Source of the DNA: Candidatus Zixiibacteriota bacterium
Lineage (GTDB): Bacteria > Zixibacteria > MSB-5A5 > WJJR01
Assembly (NCBI GenBank): GCA_040752595.1
Contig: JBFMGX010000043.1
Coordinates: 1-64,000, forward strand
DNA: 64,000 nt
Direction: 5' to 3'
Below are positions 17,483-25,546 of this stretch, piece after piece. The notes beneath the pieces are model-generated. The model was not told the DNA's origin and searched no databases. It saw only the letters and a program-made list of their open reading frames with translations. Every line of letters starts with the position of its first letter. Positions within the stretch are counted from its first letter, which is position 1. The position numbers were made by a program, and so were the translations under genes.

Positions 17483-18236
17483 CATGTGCTCCTGAGATCC
17501 ACTCGCCCTCTGCAGACCCATGTCCGGAATCCGGACAGTTTGCAGAATATACGCTCCCATCCGGCACAAATGGGAAAATGTTCACAATTTTCGTCGTGAA
17601 ATTGACGGACGCTGAATGCCTCCTTCCCGAGGCGAGGCACCAAGCGTGCAAGCTGCTGGGACAAAGCTCCATATGGCCGCGCCTGCTCTATGATAGAGGA
17701 GTCTTGGCCGGGCTACAACAGGATCCGGCCGTGCGATGGCGGTGCCATGAATGAGCGATCCCGCCCCCCGGTGGAACCGGACTCCGCGTGGCAGGCGGCG
17801 CAGACGCTGTTTTCGGCGACAGCCGTCCCAGTGGCCAGCACTCAAGCGAGGAAAAGGAGGCCACCCGGACGAACCGGCGCCGATGACCTTTGGCTGCGGC
17901 GGCGTTGACGGGGTTGTGGCCGCCATGGCGGGGAGGAACCGTGGGGCATCATCGACTCCTGCGCGTCAGTGTCCAGTCCATCGGAACCGTCCGGCGGAAA
18001 TCCCGGTGCCCCGGAAAATATACGACATTCTCACTCCTGAAAGCGAAGCAGTTCACAAGTCGGGCGGAGAAACTGACAGGCGGAGCGATCCGGTTCAGTG
18101 CCTATGGAGGAGTGTTCTCGTCCGGCATGCGCGGCCACACATGATTGGGCGCGAGCACGCAGAGCAGAATTCGAGAGAATCTTGTACCCCGTGATCACCA
18201 TGATCGGCACCGATCCCGGACGAAAACACGACAAAG
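17483..18236. other. Long upstream region of the cytochrome b/c operon
   Basis: Noncoding apart from a decayed cytochrome remnant at 17713-17905. It holds a minus-strand TATATT (17551-17546) 64 bases before the operon start, and TTCAC..N10..GTGAA (17580-17599), a possible operator. A second TATATT (18022-18017) lies upstream of the remnant. Open frames on the plus strand here look spurious. Confidence 0.45.
17713..17905 (-). pseudogene. Remnant of a multihaem cytochrome c gene (signal peptide and first haem site)
   Basis: On the minus strand a short frame from 17841 reads VLATGTAVAENSVCAACHAES and stops at 17713. This closely parallels the start of the neighbouring cytochrome (GTAAAAADNSACTACH). 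Just upstream, in a different frame, KGHRRRFVRVASFSSL looks like the missing basic and hydrophobic part of the signal peptide. A frameshift between them and the early stop suggest a dead copy. The rest of the gene is gone. Confidence 0.5.
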
Positions 18237-18266
18237 AGCGGGCCCCGTCCACAGACGAAGCCCGCT
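18229..18266 (-). terminator. Intrinsic terminator of the 8-haem cytochrome gene
   Basis: On the minus strand AGCGGGC (18266-18260) pairs with GCCCGCT (18243-18237), followed by CTTTGTCGTGTTTT. It starts 33 bases after the stop at 18299. Confidence 0.65.
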
Positions 18267-18298
18267 GGTTTGCCCGACCGAATGTCCGGACAGCTTGG

Positions 18299-19504
18299 CT
18301 ATTGGTTGGCCAGTGCCGCGGAGGCGGTATGGATTCCCCTGGCTCTGGTGGACAACTCAGCCAGGGTCTTTTGGCTGGCGGAGCCACCCACGCCGCTGGC
18401 GTCTTTGTGGCAGCCATAACATGCGAAGTCCAGCGTCATGAAGCCGCGCGCGTATACTTTACCGTCGGTCTGGGAGACATAGAACATCGAGTCCTTGGGA
18501 TAGGGATCAGTGGTGATCTTGAAGATATGTGTGCGAATGTCGCCTTTGTAGATATTGACCGAGCGGCCGGACTTTCCGGCCCGGGCCAAGTGGCAGTCCT
18601 CGCAGTCGACATCGACAACATGGCTGTTTTTTGACGCTTCGGCGGCATGGCAGGTCGCGCACTCCACCTTGATGCCGGCGGGCTTGCTCGGCTGGTACTT
18701 GGCAGCGTAGACGCCTGTGTGTTGATCATGGCAATAGGTACAGAGGAGGGCTCTGTGTCCGGCGGAGATCATCTCGTCGTACTGCTCATGGTGCTGGATG
18801 AACTGATTGGGTGAGCTGCCTGAGGCAAGGATACCGTGGTTGGTGTCGCGGAAATGGCATTCGCCGCACAGGTCGGAGGTACGGGTGATGTTGATGTTGG
18901 ACTTCTTCGGGTCGGCCTCATGCTGTGAGCCCATGCCGTGGCAGCGCTCGCACGTGATCCCGGTTTCAAACCAGGTCCCCTCGATCCCTGCGAGACTGTC
19001 TTGGTGCAGCCCGCCGTTTTCGGCCAGGGTTTGCCAGCCGGTGACATGGCACTCGCCGCAGGTGTAGGCCTTGCGGGGCAGCTCCTTTTCGTAGGCCGCC
19101 ATGGCTCCGTTCGGCAGACCGAGGTCGGCGCGGGGGAGGTTGTACTGCACCGCGTCGCCGGTCATGATGTACCCGTCCTTGTCGAGGTATCGTGCCTTCC
19201 ACCCGTAACCGCCGATAACATAGGTGACATCGCTCCATGTCTTCCCTGCGGGAAGCTGCAGGCCCTGACCGTGCGGGTAGACCGGCTGCTGACCGTTGGT
19301 GACCTTGTTGAGTTTGTAGCGGTGCCCGGAGGAAGCCCATTTGGCGTACTCCTCCTCGTGACAGCTCTGGCACTTGGCGGCGCCGATGTACTTTAGCTCG
19401 ACCGGGCCGCCGTTCGTGCCCTTGTCATCATCGGCGCAACCGACCGCGCCCGCCAGCAATAGAGCGGCCAGTGCGGTTCGCCCGATCTTTCCTGATCGTG
19501 CCAT
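18299..19504 (-). CDS. 8-haem cytochrome c lipoprotein, c554-like
   Basis: 401 aa; ATG 19504 with GGAGG upstream. A signal peptide ends in a lipobox-like LAGAVGC, so the mature protein is probably lipid-anchored at about Cys23. Eight CXXCH motifs: CQSCH, CGECH, CERCH, CGECH, CTYCH, CATCH, CEDCH, CYGCH. The opening YIGAAKCQSCHEEEYAKWASSGH matches the c554/MtrA-like multihaem family start. It lies between the 13-haem gene and the cytochrome b/c operon, all on the same strand, and ends at a clear terminator. Inferred role: electron carrier or outer-membrane-side acceptor; an enzymatic role such as for nitrogen or sulphur compounds cannot be excluded. Confidence 0.85.
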   Translation of the reverse strand: MARSGKIGRTALAALLLAGAVGCADDDKGTNGGPVELKYIGAAKCQSCHEEEYAKWASSGHRYKLNKVTNGQQPVYPHGQGLQLPAGKTWSDVTYVIGGYGWKARYLDKDGYIMTGDAVQYNLPRADLGLPNGAMAAYEKELPRKAYTCGECHVTGWQTLAENGGLHQDSLAGIEGTWFETGITCERCHGMGSQHEADPKKSNINITRTSDLCGECHFRDTNHGILASGSSPNQFIQHHEQYDEMISAGHRALLCTYCHDQHTGVYAAKYQPSKPAGIKVECATCHAAEASKNSHVVDVDCEDCHLARAGKSGRSVNIYKGDIRTHIFKITTDPYPKDSMFYVSQTDGKVYARGFMTLDFACYGCHKDASGVGGSASQKTLAELSTRARGIHTASAALANQ

Positions 19505-19829
19505 CCCATCCTCCCTTCGTTCAGCCCTTCGACGATGTATCGTATCCCGCACGTCCCCAAGAACACGTACACAACACTGTGCACAAGGAATGGATAAATG
19601 TCAACAGTTTTCGTGATCCTTGTCACACAGTTCATATCGGTCTGAATCGGTCCGGGATTGAGCGGACAGAGCGACAACGCTTGGGCAAGCGTTCTGTCCA
19701 CGGACTCATTTGGTCGGGCTTCCGCGGCGCATGGCGCGCAATATAACCAAAACAGCCGGATTTGCGGCCTTGGGGACCTGCGGCCCGAGTCGGGATCATC
19801 ACTCACCAAAGCGGATAAGCAGAGCGGGC
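19505..19829. other. Upstream region of the 8-haem cytochrome
   Basis: About 325 noncoding bases. On the minus strand it contains TTGACA (19604-19599) without a good -10, a TGTGA-N6-TCACG palindrome at 19627-19612, and TATATT at 19745-19740 (236 bases from the start). This suggests separate, regulated transcription of the 8-haem gene. Confidence 0.4.
19612..19627 (-). promoter_or_regulatory. CRP/FNR-family-like operator
   Basis: Reads TGTGA-CAAGGA-TCACG on the minus strand, one base from the CRP consensus TGTGA-N6-TCACA. It lies immediately upstream of a TTGACA and about 110 bases before the 8-haem start. Confidence 0.35.
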
Positions 19830-20936
19830 TCAATCGTCTTCGCCGCCGTGGCACTTGCCGCAGAATCCCTGGCCCGCTATGCGGGGGCCCGGATCGTGAC
19901 AGACGAAGCAAACGGCGTTGTCGTCGTCATGCCACGGGCCATGGACATCGCGCATGAACCCCTCGGTGTGCGGCGAGACAATGGACCTGTGGCAGCGCAG
20001 ACAGGTGGGCTCCGCGACGTCGCGATCGTGGCACCGGGCGCAGACTTCAATGTCGTTGCGGGCCAATTCCGCGTGTCCGGAGAACGTGAAGGCGGAGACG
20101 TCGTGCCAGACGGGGCGGTAGCGTTCCAGGTCGTTCTCCGGCTTGTGGCACGTCACGCAGAAGGCCCGCGTCTCGTGGCACACGGAGCAGTCCGACTTCT
20201 TGGACTTGACGTCGACTGGATGTATGTACCGGTAGTTCAGTTCGTGCACACGTTGGAGGATCAGGATGTCCTTCCCCTCCTGTGCGGTGGCCAAAGGTCC
20301 AATGTGGTCTACCGGTGCGGAGGCGTCGCCTTTGACCGCCAGCCCGAGCGCGGGTCCGGCATGGCATTCCTGGCAGTAGGTCTGACGGTGACAGGTCTCG
20401 CAGGTGCGGGCTTCCTGACGGGCCACCTCCATGTGATCGAGCATCCAATCGGCCACATGGTCGGCGGGACGACGCGTCTCGACACGCGTATGGCAGATGG
20501 AGCAATCGTCGGAGATCCCCTTCTGTCGGTGGCAGTCGACGCAGACACTCATGGCCGGAAGGGCCGCCGATGGAGCTTTGCCGGCTCGTTCAACGTCGGC
20601 GTGGCAGACGTTGCAGAGGAGTTTCAGGGAGTCGACATGCTTCTGGTGGTCGAAGATCACCTCCCGCTCGGGGAGAATATCGGGCGTATAGTTCTTGCCG
20701 GGGAAATCGGCTTCCTCGTGGCACGTGATGCACACGTCCGGTTGGGGCAGCAGGTTGACGGCTGCCGTGATCGCGGTCGTCGCACCGGCATGGCATGCAT
20801 CGCACGTCACGCCGACCTTTTCCAGGTGTGTGCGATGGGAGAAACTGAAGTCCAATTTCTTGCGCGCTGATACCGTTGCGACGGACAGTATGGCAGCCCC
20901 CGAGACGATAGCGCTGATCAGTATGGACCGCTTCAT
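19830..20936 (-). CDS. Periplasmic 13-haem cytochrome c
   Basis: 368 aa; ATG 20936 has AAGGGGA about eight bases upstream. Signal peptide about 1-23. Thirteen CXXCH motifs are spread over the mature protein, with many extra His (FSHRTHLEK, FDHQKHVDSL) of the kind that serve as distal haem ligands in cytochrome c3/c7-type folds. No membrane helix is seen after the signal peptide, so it is probably soluble in the periplasm. It starts 99 bases after the beta-barrel gene on the same strand, suggesting co-transcription. A barrel plus a periplasmic decahaem-class cytochrome is the layout of porin-cytochrome conduits, though no direct homology to MtrA/PioA is claimed. Confidence 0.85.
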   Translation of the reverse strand: MKRSILISAIVSGAAILSVATVSARKKLDFSFSHRTHLEKVGVTCDACHAGATTAITAAVNLLPQPDVCITCHEEADFPGKNYTPDILPEREVIFDHQKHVDSLKLLCNVCHADVERAGKAPSAALPAMSVCVDCHRQKGISDDCSICHTRVETRRPADHVADWMLDHMEVARQEARTCETCHRQTYCQECHAGPALGLAVKGDASAPVDHIGPLATAQEGKDILILQRVHELNYRYIHPVDVKSKKSDCSVCHETRAFCVTCHKPENDLERYRPVWHDVSAFTFSGHAELARNDIEVCARCHDRDVAEPTCLRCHRSIVSPHTEGFMRDVHGPWHDDDNAVCFVCHDPGPRIAGQGFCGKCHGGEDD

Positions 20937-21035
20937 GGGAAGATCCCCTTTTCGGACACGCGTTTCATTCCCTTGAATCACCCGGGCCACGCGGCCAAGA
21001 ACGGTCCGCCACGGCCCGCGGACAACGCCCGCCCC

Positions 21036-22331
21036 CTATGGAAGACGAGTCTGTTCCATCCCATCGAGACGTCGGAAGAACCACCAACTGATGCGCGCCA
21101 GCAGGCGGACATCTGATTTGTCACCGGCAAAGAGTCGTTCCGTGTTCAGATCCTGAGTCACCAACTGCGCCTCCAGCTCGAGCGTGGATTGCGGCACCCA
21201 ATCCCAACGTGCCCCGGCCCACCATGCGGTGGCGGTGTTGGCGTCGGCTTGATCCTCGATCAGTTCGTAGGAGTCGAAGCGGCTGCCACCGTGCAGGGTC
21301 CAACGGTGGCTGATCGGGTACTGTGCTTCACCGCTGACGCCGAATGTACTGCCCGTGCGCCCGCTCTGGGCATGCAGCGTCAGGTTGAAGTAGCGGTGTG
21401 TGGCGCCGAGGTCATAGCGGAGAACGTGCCCGGCGACGAGATCGACGTAGGCGCCGCCGGCGGTGACCGACCAGACGTCGTTCAGGCGGATATTCGTGCG
21501 GAGTCGCCAGTCATAGTAGCGCGCATCGCCGAAGACCCAGAAGATCGAGTTGTACGGCAGATCGGGACGCCGGTAGCGGAACTGGCCATTGAGGGCGACG
21601 TTCGGCGACGCCTGCCAGCGCGCTGAGAGATGCAGTCGACTCATCCGCTGCGTCGGCATTTCATAGGTGAACTGGCCATAGAGCGAACCGAAACGCGCCA
21701 CCGGTCGGCGCCAATCGAGCCCCAGGGTCCGGTAGGCCAGATTGTCCACCGCGAAGGTACCGTACAAGCGGGCGCGGTCGTGCTGTGCGAAGAAGACAGA
21801 CATGCTGCCGACCGCACGCGCGCGATACCCGAGCTGAACACCCAGGGCCTGCCCCTCCGCCGCGGTCTGCACCCTCAGGCGCCCGTCGTCCGGGACCGAG
21901 ACTCCCGCATATCCGGACAGCGCAAAGCCGTGTCCCGGATGGACCGAAAGCGAGGCGCCATCGATCGAGACCGGGGACACCGGCCAAGAAACGAAATGCC
22001 GTCCGACTGTCAGGTCGACGACTTGCGCGAGGTCACGCCAACGGCATTGCAGGCTGTAGACGTGATAGTCATCGAGATTATCGCCAGCGTTGCGAAGATC
22101 GTAGCGGCCACGCAGGGACGTGGAGACCTCGATGTCCCGCCCTCCGATCCGGGCCAGTCGCAAACTGGCTGTGCCGACATTCTGCACATGGCGGGTGTCG
22201 GTGGAGTCGACCTCGCTCCTTTCCCAGACGTAACTTGACACACCCAGCCGCCCGGAGAAGACCGTGGCCTGCCCCGCTGTGACCGTCGTCAGCACCAGGG
22301 CGATGGTTGCGAGTATGCGAAGACGGTTCAT
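21036..22331 (-). CDS. Outer-membrane beta-barrel-like protein beside cytochromes
   Basis: 431 aa; ATG 22331 with GGGGGA upstream. Signal peptide about 1-23 (AGQA). The rest is a long series of alternating hydrophobic/polar beta-hairpins with aromatic girdle residues and an aromatic-rich last strand (LLARISWWFFRR). I recognise no conserved family motif and there is no CXXC or haem site. Position directly upstream of the 13-haem cytochrome suggests a porin that could house or dock a cytochrome (MtrB-like function), but a plain surface porin is equally possible. The C-terminal residue is Pro rather than the usual Phe, with the aromatic strand about 15 residues earlier. Confidence 0.65.
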   Translation of the reverse strand: MNRLRILATIALVLTTVTAGQATVFSGRLGVSSYVWERSEVDSTDTRHVQNVGTASLRLARIGGRDIEVSTSLRGRYDLRNAGDNLDDYHVYSLQCRWRDLAQVVDLTVGRHFVSWPVSPVSIDGASLSVHPGHGFALSGYAGVSVPDDGRLRVQTAAEGQALGVQLGYRARAVGSMSVFFAQHDRARLYGTFAVDNLAYRTLGLDWRRPVARFGSLYGQFTYEMPTQRMSRLHLSARWQASPNVALNGQFRYRRPDLPYNSIFWVFGDARYYDWRLRTNIRLNDVWSVTAGGAYVDLVAGHVLRYDLGATHRYFNLTLHAQSGRTGSTFGVSGEAQYPISHRWTLHGGSRFDSYELIEDQADANTATAWWAGARWDWVPQSTLELEAQLVTQDLNTERLFAGDKSDVRLLARISWWFFRRLDGMEQTRLP

Positions 22332-22535
22332 TCGATTCCCCCATCGCAAATCATGATCGATCACGTCCTTCTTGGGTATCGGCCGTGCGAACGCACTTCG
22401 GCAGCAGAGTACGAGACAGTGGTCACATGAAGCAAGGAGTGATTTTCTGCGATGGCACCTGAATTACGACTGTTTTGGTCCAGGCAACCGCGATGGGCGC
22501 AGACGATGGGGGCATTGGTTCCGGCGAGTTCCCAC

Positions 22536-22654
22536 AATCGGTTTCAGAATCGCAAGGGCTAAGCCGCAGCCCCGTGGCGCCGGGTGTCCACACCCGGCGC
22601 TGCGGTCGGGTGTGGGCACCCGACCGCACACCTCATGGGTTGTGAAACCGATTC
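22536..22654. repeat. Short inverted-repeat element with two internal hairpins
   Basis: AATCGGTTTCA (22536-22546) and its inverse TGAAACCGATT (22644-22654) bound two palindromes: GCGCCGGGTGTC/ACACCCGGCGC (22578-22601) and TGCGGTCGGGTG/CACCCGACCGCA (22602-22629). It lies in the 468-base gap upstream of the kinase gene. Features resemble a small non-autonomous element or a REP-type double hairpin. Confidence 0.6.
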
Positions 22655-22799
22655 TGGAGTCCTGGGGGACCTAATCCGAGGTGCGCGGGGTGTGGGCGCC
22701 CAATTGGGGTGCCACTGGACGATCTCAACCGAACTTGCCCGAATGTCGATAGTAAAAGAGCACGCCTCAATAGGGGAGGGGCGTGAAGGGTACCGCATT

Positions 22800-24368
22800 A
22801 TGACGCAGTTGCCGGAGCTGGCAGTGGAGCAGGTCGCCGATGTGTCGACGTTGGCCCTTTCTGATGACCTTTTGGCTCTGGTGCACTCGCAACTGGAACC
22901 CTGCCGGGCGGCTTCCGGGACCGTGTTGTTTGCCGAGGGGGACCCGGCGGAACGCGTTTACATCGTCCGCCGGGGCGACGTACGCTTGGTGACGACCCGG
23001 GCGGGGGACGGCCGGGATTCGACCCGCCGCGGTCGAGGCGAGTTCATCGGCGAGTCGGCTCTGATCGATGGCTCGCCGCACGGCGCCACGGCGGTGTGTG
23101 ACACCGATTGCGAGTTCTTCGTCCTCTCTCGAGAGAGTCTCTGCCGCATCTTCACGGCTCATGCCGGCATCGCACAGCGAATCCTCCAGGTACTGATGGC
23201 CCGCGCGCGCCAGTCCGATCGGGAACGTCTGCAGGAAGCGGAGAGCCGAATCCGGGAGCTGGAGACGACCAACGCCCAGCTTTCGACCCTGGCGGGGCGG
23301 CGGGAACGTGTCGTGGCCGCCGTTCCCCACCCGATCATCGTGACGGATGCTGCCAACCGCATTCTGGCGGCCAATCCGGCCGCCGAACGCTTGTTCGGCC
23401 ACACCACGCGATCGGATCTGTGGGCTTGGGTGGTCCCGGTCGACGCGGCCGCCCGCGCTGACACCGAGGCGAAGCTCAAGTCCGGAGCCTCTTGGCGAGG
23501 GGAGATTGAGCTCGTCACGCCCGATGGGCGCCAGTTGCCCTGCCGAATCACGGCGGTGTCGATCTCGGATCACGGCAGCACCGACATGCGGGTCTGGATG
23601 ATCGAAGATCAGAGCGGTCAGCGCGTGGCCGAGTATCAAGTCCGTGAGCAGCAGTATCTGTCCGCGAAGAGCGAAATGGGCGGGGAAATCGCCCATGAGG
23701 TCAACAACCACCTGGCCGTTTTGTCCGGGAATGCCGAGCTGCTGCCCATGTATTTGGGCGAGTCCACTTCGCCGAAGGTCGAACGGACAGTGGAGAACAT
23801 CCGCCGCACCGTCACCCAGATGAGCATCTTCACGGAGGGGTTGTTGCGGTCGCGGCATCCGGTCGGGGAACGAACCGAGGTCGAACTGACCCCGTTCCTC
23901 GACCACGAGATCGTCTTCCTCCATCCCCAAAAGCTCTTCAAGCGGATTGCGATCACAACGGACTGGGGTGATGATGTCCCGGCGCTGATCTGCGACCCCT
24001 CGGCCCTGCAGCATGTGCTCTACATATTGCTGCGGAACGCGGCGGAGACCCTGACCGCCGCCGGTGGGCCAGACCACACAGTGGCCTTGTCCACGCGATT
24101 CGATCCCGCGCAGGAAACGGTGACGTGGACCATCGCGGATGATGGTCCGGGAATTCCGGAGGAGCTTGTGCCCCGGTTATTCCGCGAGCGTGTTACGACC
24201 AAAGAGGGCGACCGCGGATATGGGCTGCTGATTGCCGACCGCCTGATTCGCGCCCAGGGCGGGACGATCACAGCCACACCACGCGAGGGAGGCGGAACGC
24301 AGGTCGTGATCACGCTACCGTGCGCCGCCGTTGGAGCACCCTCCGAAGCCGCCGCGACATACGCATAG
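22800..24368 (+). CDS. Soluble histidine kinase with cNMP-binding and PAS domains
   Basis: 522 aa. The ATG at 22800 follows GAAGGG; an upstream in-frame ATG at 22743 lacks a site. Residues about 20-135 form a cyclic-nucleotide-binding beta-roll (VLFAEGDPAERVYIVRRGDVRL, then FIGESALIDGSPHGATAV, which has the Glu but not a clear RxA). A coiled coil (about 140-170) is followed by a PAS domain (about 175-285). The kinase part has the H-box GEIAHEVNNHL, N-box LLRNAAETL, DDGPGIPEEL and the late GYGLLIADRLI. There is no membrane segment, so it is cytoplasmic. No receiver gene is adjacent; the tandem receiver at 6318 is the nearest. Ligand unknown. Confidence 0.85.
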   Translation: MTQLPELAVEQVADVSTLALSDDLLALVHSQLEPCRAASGTVLFAEGDPAERVYIVRRGDVRLVTTRAGDGRDSTRRGRGEFIGESALIDGSPHGATAVCDTDCEFFVLSRESLCRIFTAHAGIAQRILQVLMARARQSDRERLQEAESRIRELETTNAQLSTLAGRRERVVAAVPHPIIVTDAANRILAANPAAERLFGHTTRSDLWAWVVPVDAAARADTEAKLKSGASWRGEIELVTPDGRQLPCRITAVSISDHGSTDMRVWMIEDQSGQRVAEYQVREQQYLSAKSEMGGEIAHEVNNHLAVLSGNAELLPMYLGESTSPKVERTVENIRRTVTQMSIFTEGLLRSRHPVGERTEVELTPFLDHEIVFLHPQKLFKRIAITTDWGDDVPALICDPSALQHVLYILLRNAAETLTAAGGPDHTVALSTRFDPAQETVTWTIADDGPGIPEELVPRLFRERVTTKEGDRGYGLLIADRLIRAQGGTITATPREGGGTQVVITLPCAAVGAPSEAAATYA

Positions 24369-24460
24369 GATCCCGCACGTTCGTCCGTTCTTCCGTTCCT
24401 TCGTGTAACTCGCGCAAAGAAGTCGTGCGCGGAACGGCCGCACAGAGTACCATCGCCCAC

Positions 24461-25360
24461 ATGAAGATCGCCATGACCGGCTCCGGCGGGTTGATCGGTT
24501 CTGCGCTTGCGCCGGCCTTGGCCGCGGCCGGGCATGAGGTCGTCCGACTGCGCCGGGTCGACGGAGTACCAGATCCCGGCGAGGCCGCATGGAACCCGGC
24601 GACCGGGGCTTTTGATCCGACGGCAGTCTCGACCACGGACGTGGTCATTCATCTGGCGGGGGAGAATCTCGCATCCGGCCGTTGGACAAAGGAGCGCAGG
24701 AAGAGGATTCTCGCCAGTCGTGCCAATGCCACGGCGCGCCTGTGCACGACGCTGGCCCAGGCACAGCCGCGACCGCGTGTGCTGTTGTCGGCGTCAGCGA
24801 TTGGCTACTACGGCGACCGCGGCGATACGATCCTCGATGAGACCCACAGTCGAGGTTCCGGCTTCCTGGCGGATGTCTGTCGTGCCTGGGAAGAGGCCAC
24901 GGGTCCCGCCACGGCAGCGGGGATTCGTGTGGTGAATCTCCGTTTCGGGATGGTGCTCTCGGCGCACGGCGGGGCGCTGGTGCGCATGCTGACGCCGTTC
25001 CGCTTGGGGCTGGGCGGTCCGATGGGGAACGGCCAACAGTGGGTGAGTTGGATCGCCATTGACGATCTCGTGCGCGTTGTCGCCCACGTCATCGGCGATG
25101 AAAGAACGTCGGGACCGGTGAACGTTGTCTCGCCGGAACCACTGACCAATCGTGAGTTTGCCCGGGCGTTGGGGCGCGTGCTCCATCGACCGGCGTTTCT
25201 TCCGATTCCGGCCGCGGCATTGCGACTGATGTTCGGCCAGATGGCCGACGAGCTTCTGCTGTCATCGACCCGTGTTGTGCCAGCGCGTCTCCTGGAGAGC
25301 GGCTTCGACTTCCGGTACCGGGATCTATCGTCGGCGCTGTGGCTTGTACTGCGCAAGTGA
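24461..25360 (+). CDS. TIGR01777-family NAD(P)-binding epimerase-like protein
   Basis: 299 aa. Extended SDR (SDR39U1/YfcH-like) fold: N-terminal Rossmann motif TGSGGLIGSAL, then VVIHLAGEN, a variant active-site region SASAIGYYGDRG with Tyr, and a C-terminal DUF1731-like end (FLPIPAAALRLMFGQMADELLLSSTRVVPARLLESGFDFRY). The family is widespread in bacteria but its substrate is not established. The ATG at 24461 has only a weak ribosome site. It follows the kinase gene by 92 bases and may be co-transcribed, without obvious functional link. Confidence 0.88.
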   Translation: MKIAMTGSGGLIGSALAPALAAAGHEVVRLRRVDGVPDPGEAAWNPATGAFDPTAVSTTDVVIHLAGENLASGRWTKERRKRILASRANATARLCTTLAQAQPRPRVLLSASAIGYYGDRGDTILDETHSRGSGFLADVCRAWEEATGPATAAGIRVVNLRFGMVLSAHGGALVRMLTPFRLGLGGPMGNGQQWVSWIAIDDLVRVVAHVIGDERTSGPVNVVSPEPLTNREFARALGRVLHRPAFLPIPAAALRLMFGQMADELLLSSTRVVPARLLESGFDFRYRDLSSALWLVLRK

Positions 25361-25420
25361 CGCGTACCTCTCAGCGTATCTCTGCGGATACAAAGCAGAC
25401 ACGTGGCAGTCGGTGAAGTG

Positions 25421-25520
25421 GTGGGCGGAGCCCACCCTACAAAGCCCCACTGTGACGTGCGTAGGGGCGAGGCACTCCCTTGCCCAAGGGCGACCCGGCG
25501 GGTCCGCCCCTACCGGGCAA
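25421..25520. repeat. Dispersed intergenic repeat, second copy
   Basis: GTGGGCGGAGCCCACCC, then GCGTAGGGGCGAGGC, a CTTGCCCAAGGG hairpin and GGTCCGCCCCTACC. It shares the GTAGGGGC and AGCCCACCC modules with 905-1035. It fills the convergent gap between the epimerase gene and the anchor-L gene. Confidence 0.5.
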
Positions 25521-25546
25521 CCTGTTAGCCGCGCGAAGCCAGTGGG

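Noticed and set aside
17751-18194. Plus-strand frame of 147 codons in the cytochrome upstream region
   Set aside because: No ribosome site or recognisable domain, and it overlaps the minus-strand cytochrome remnant.
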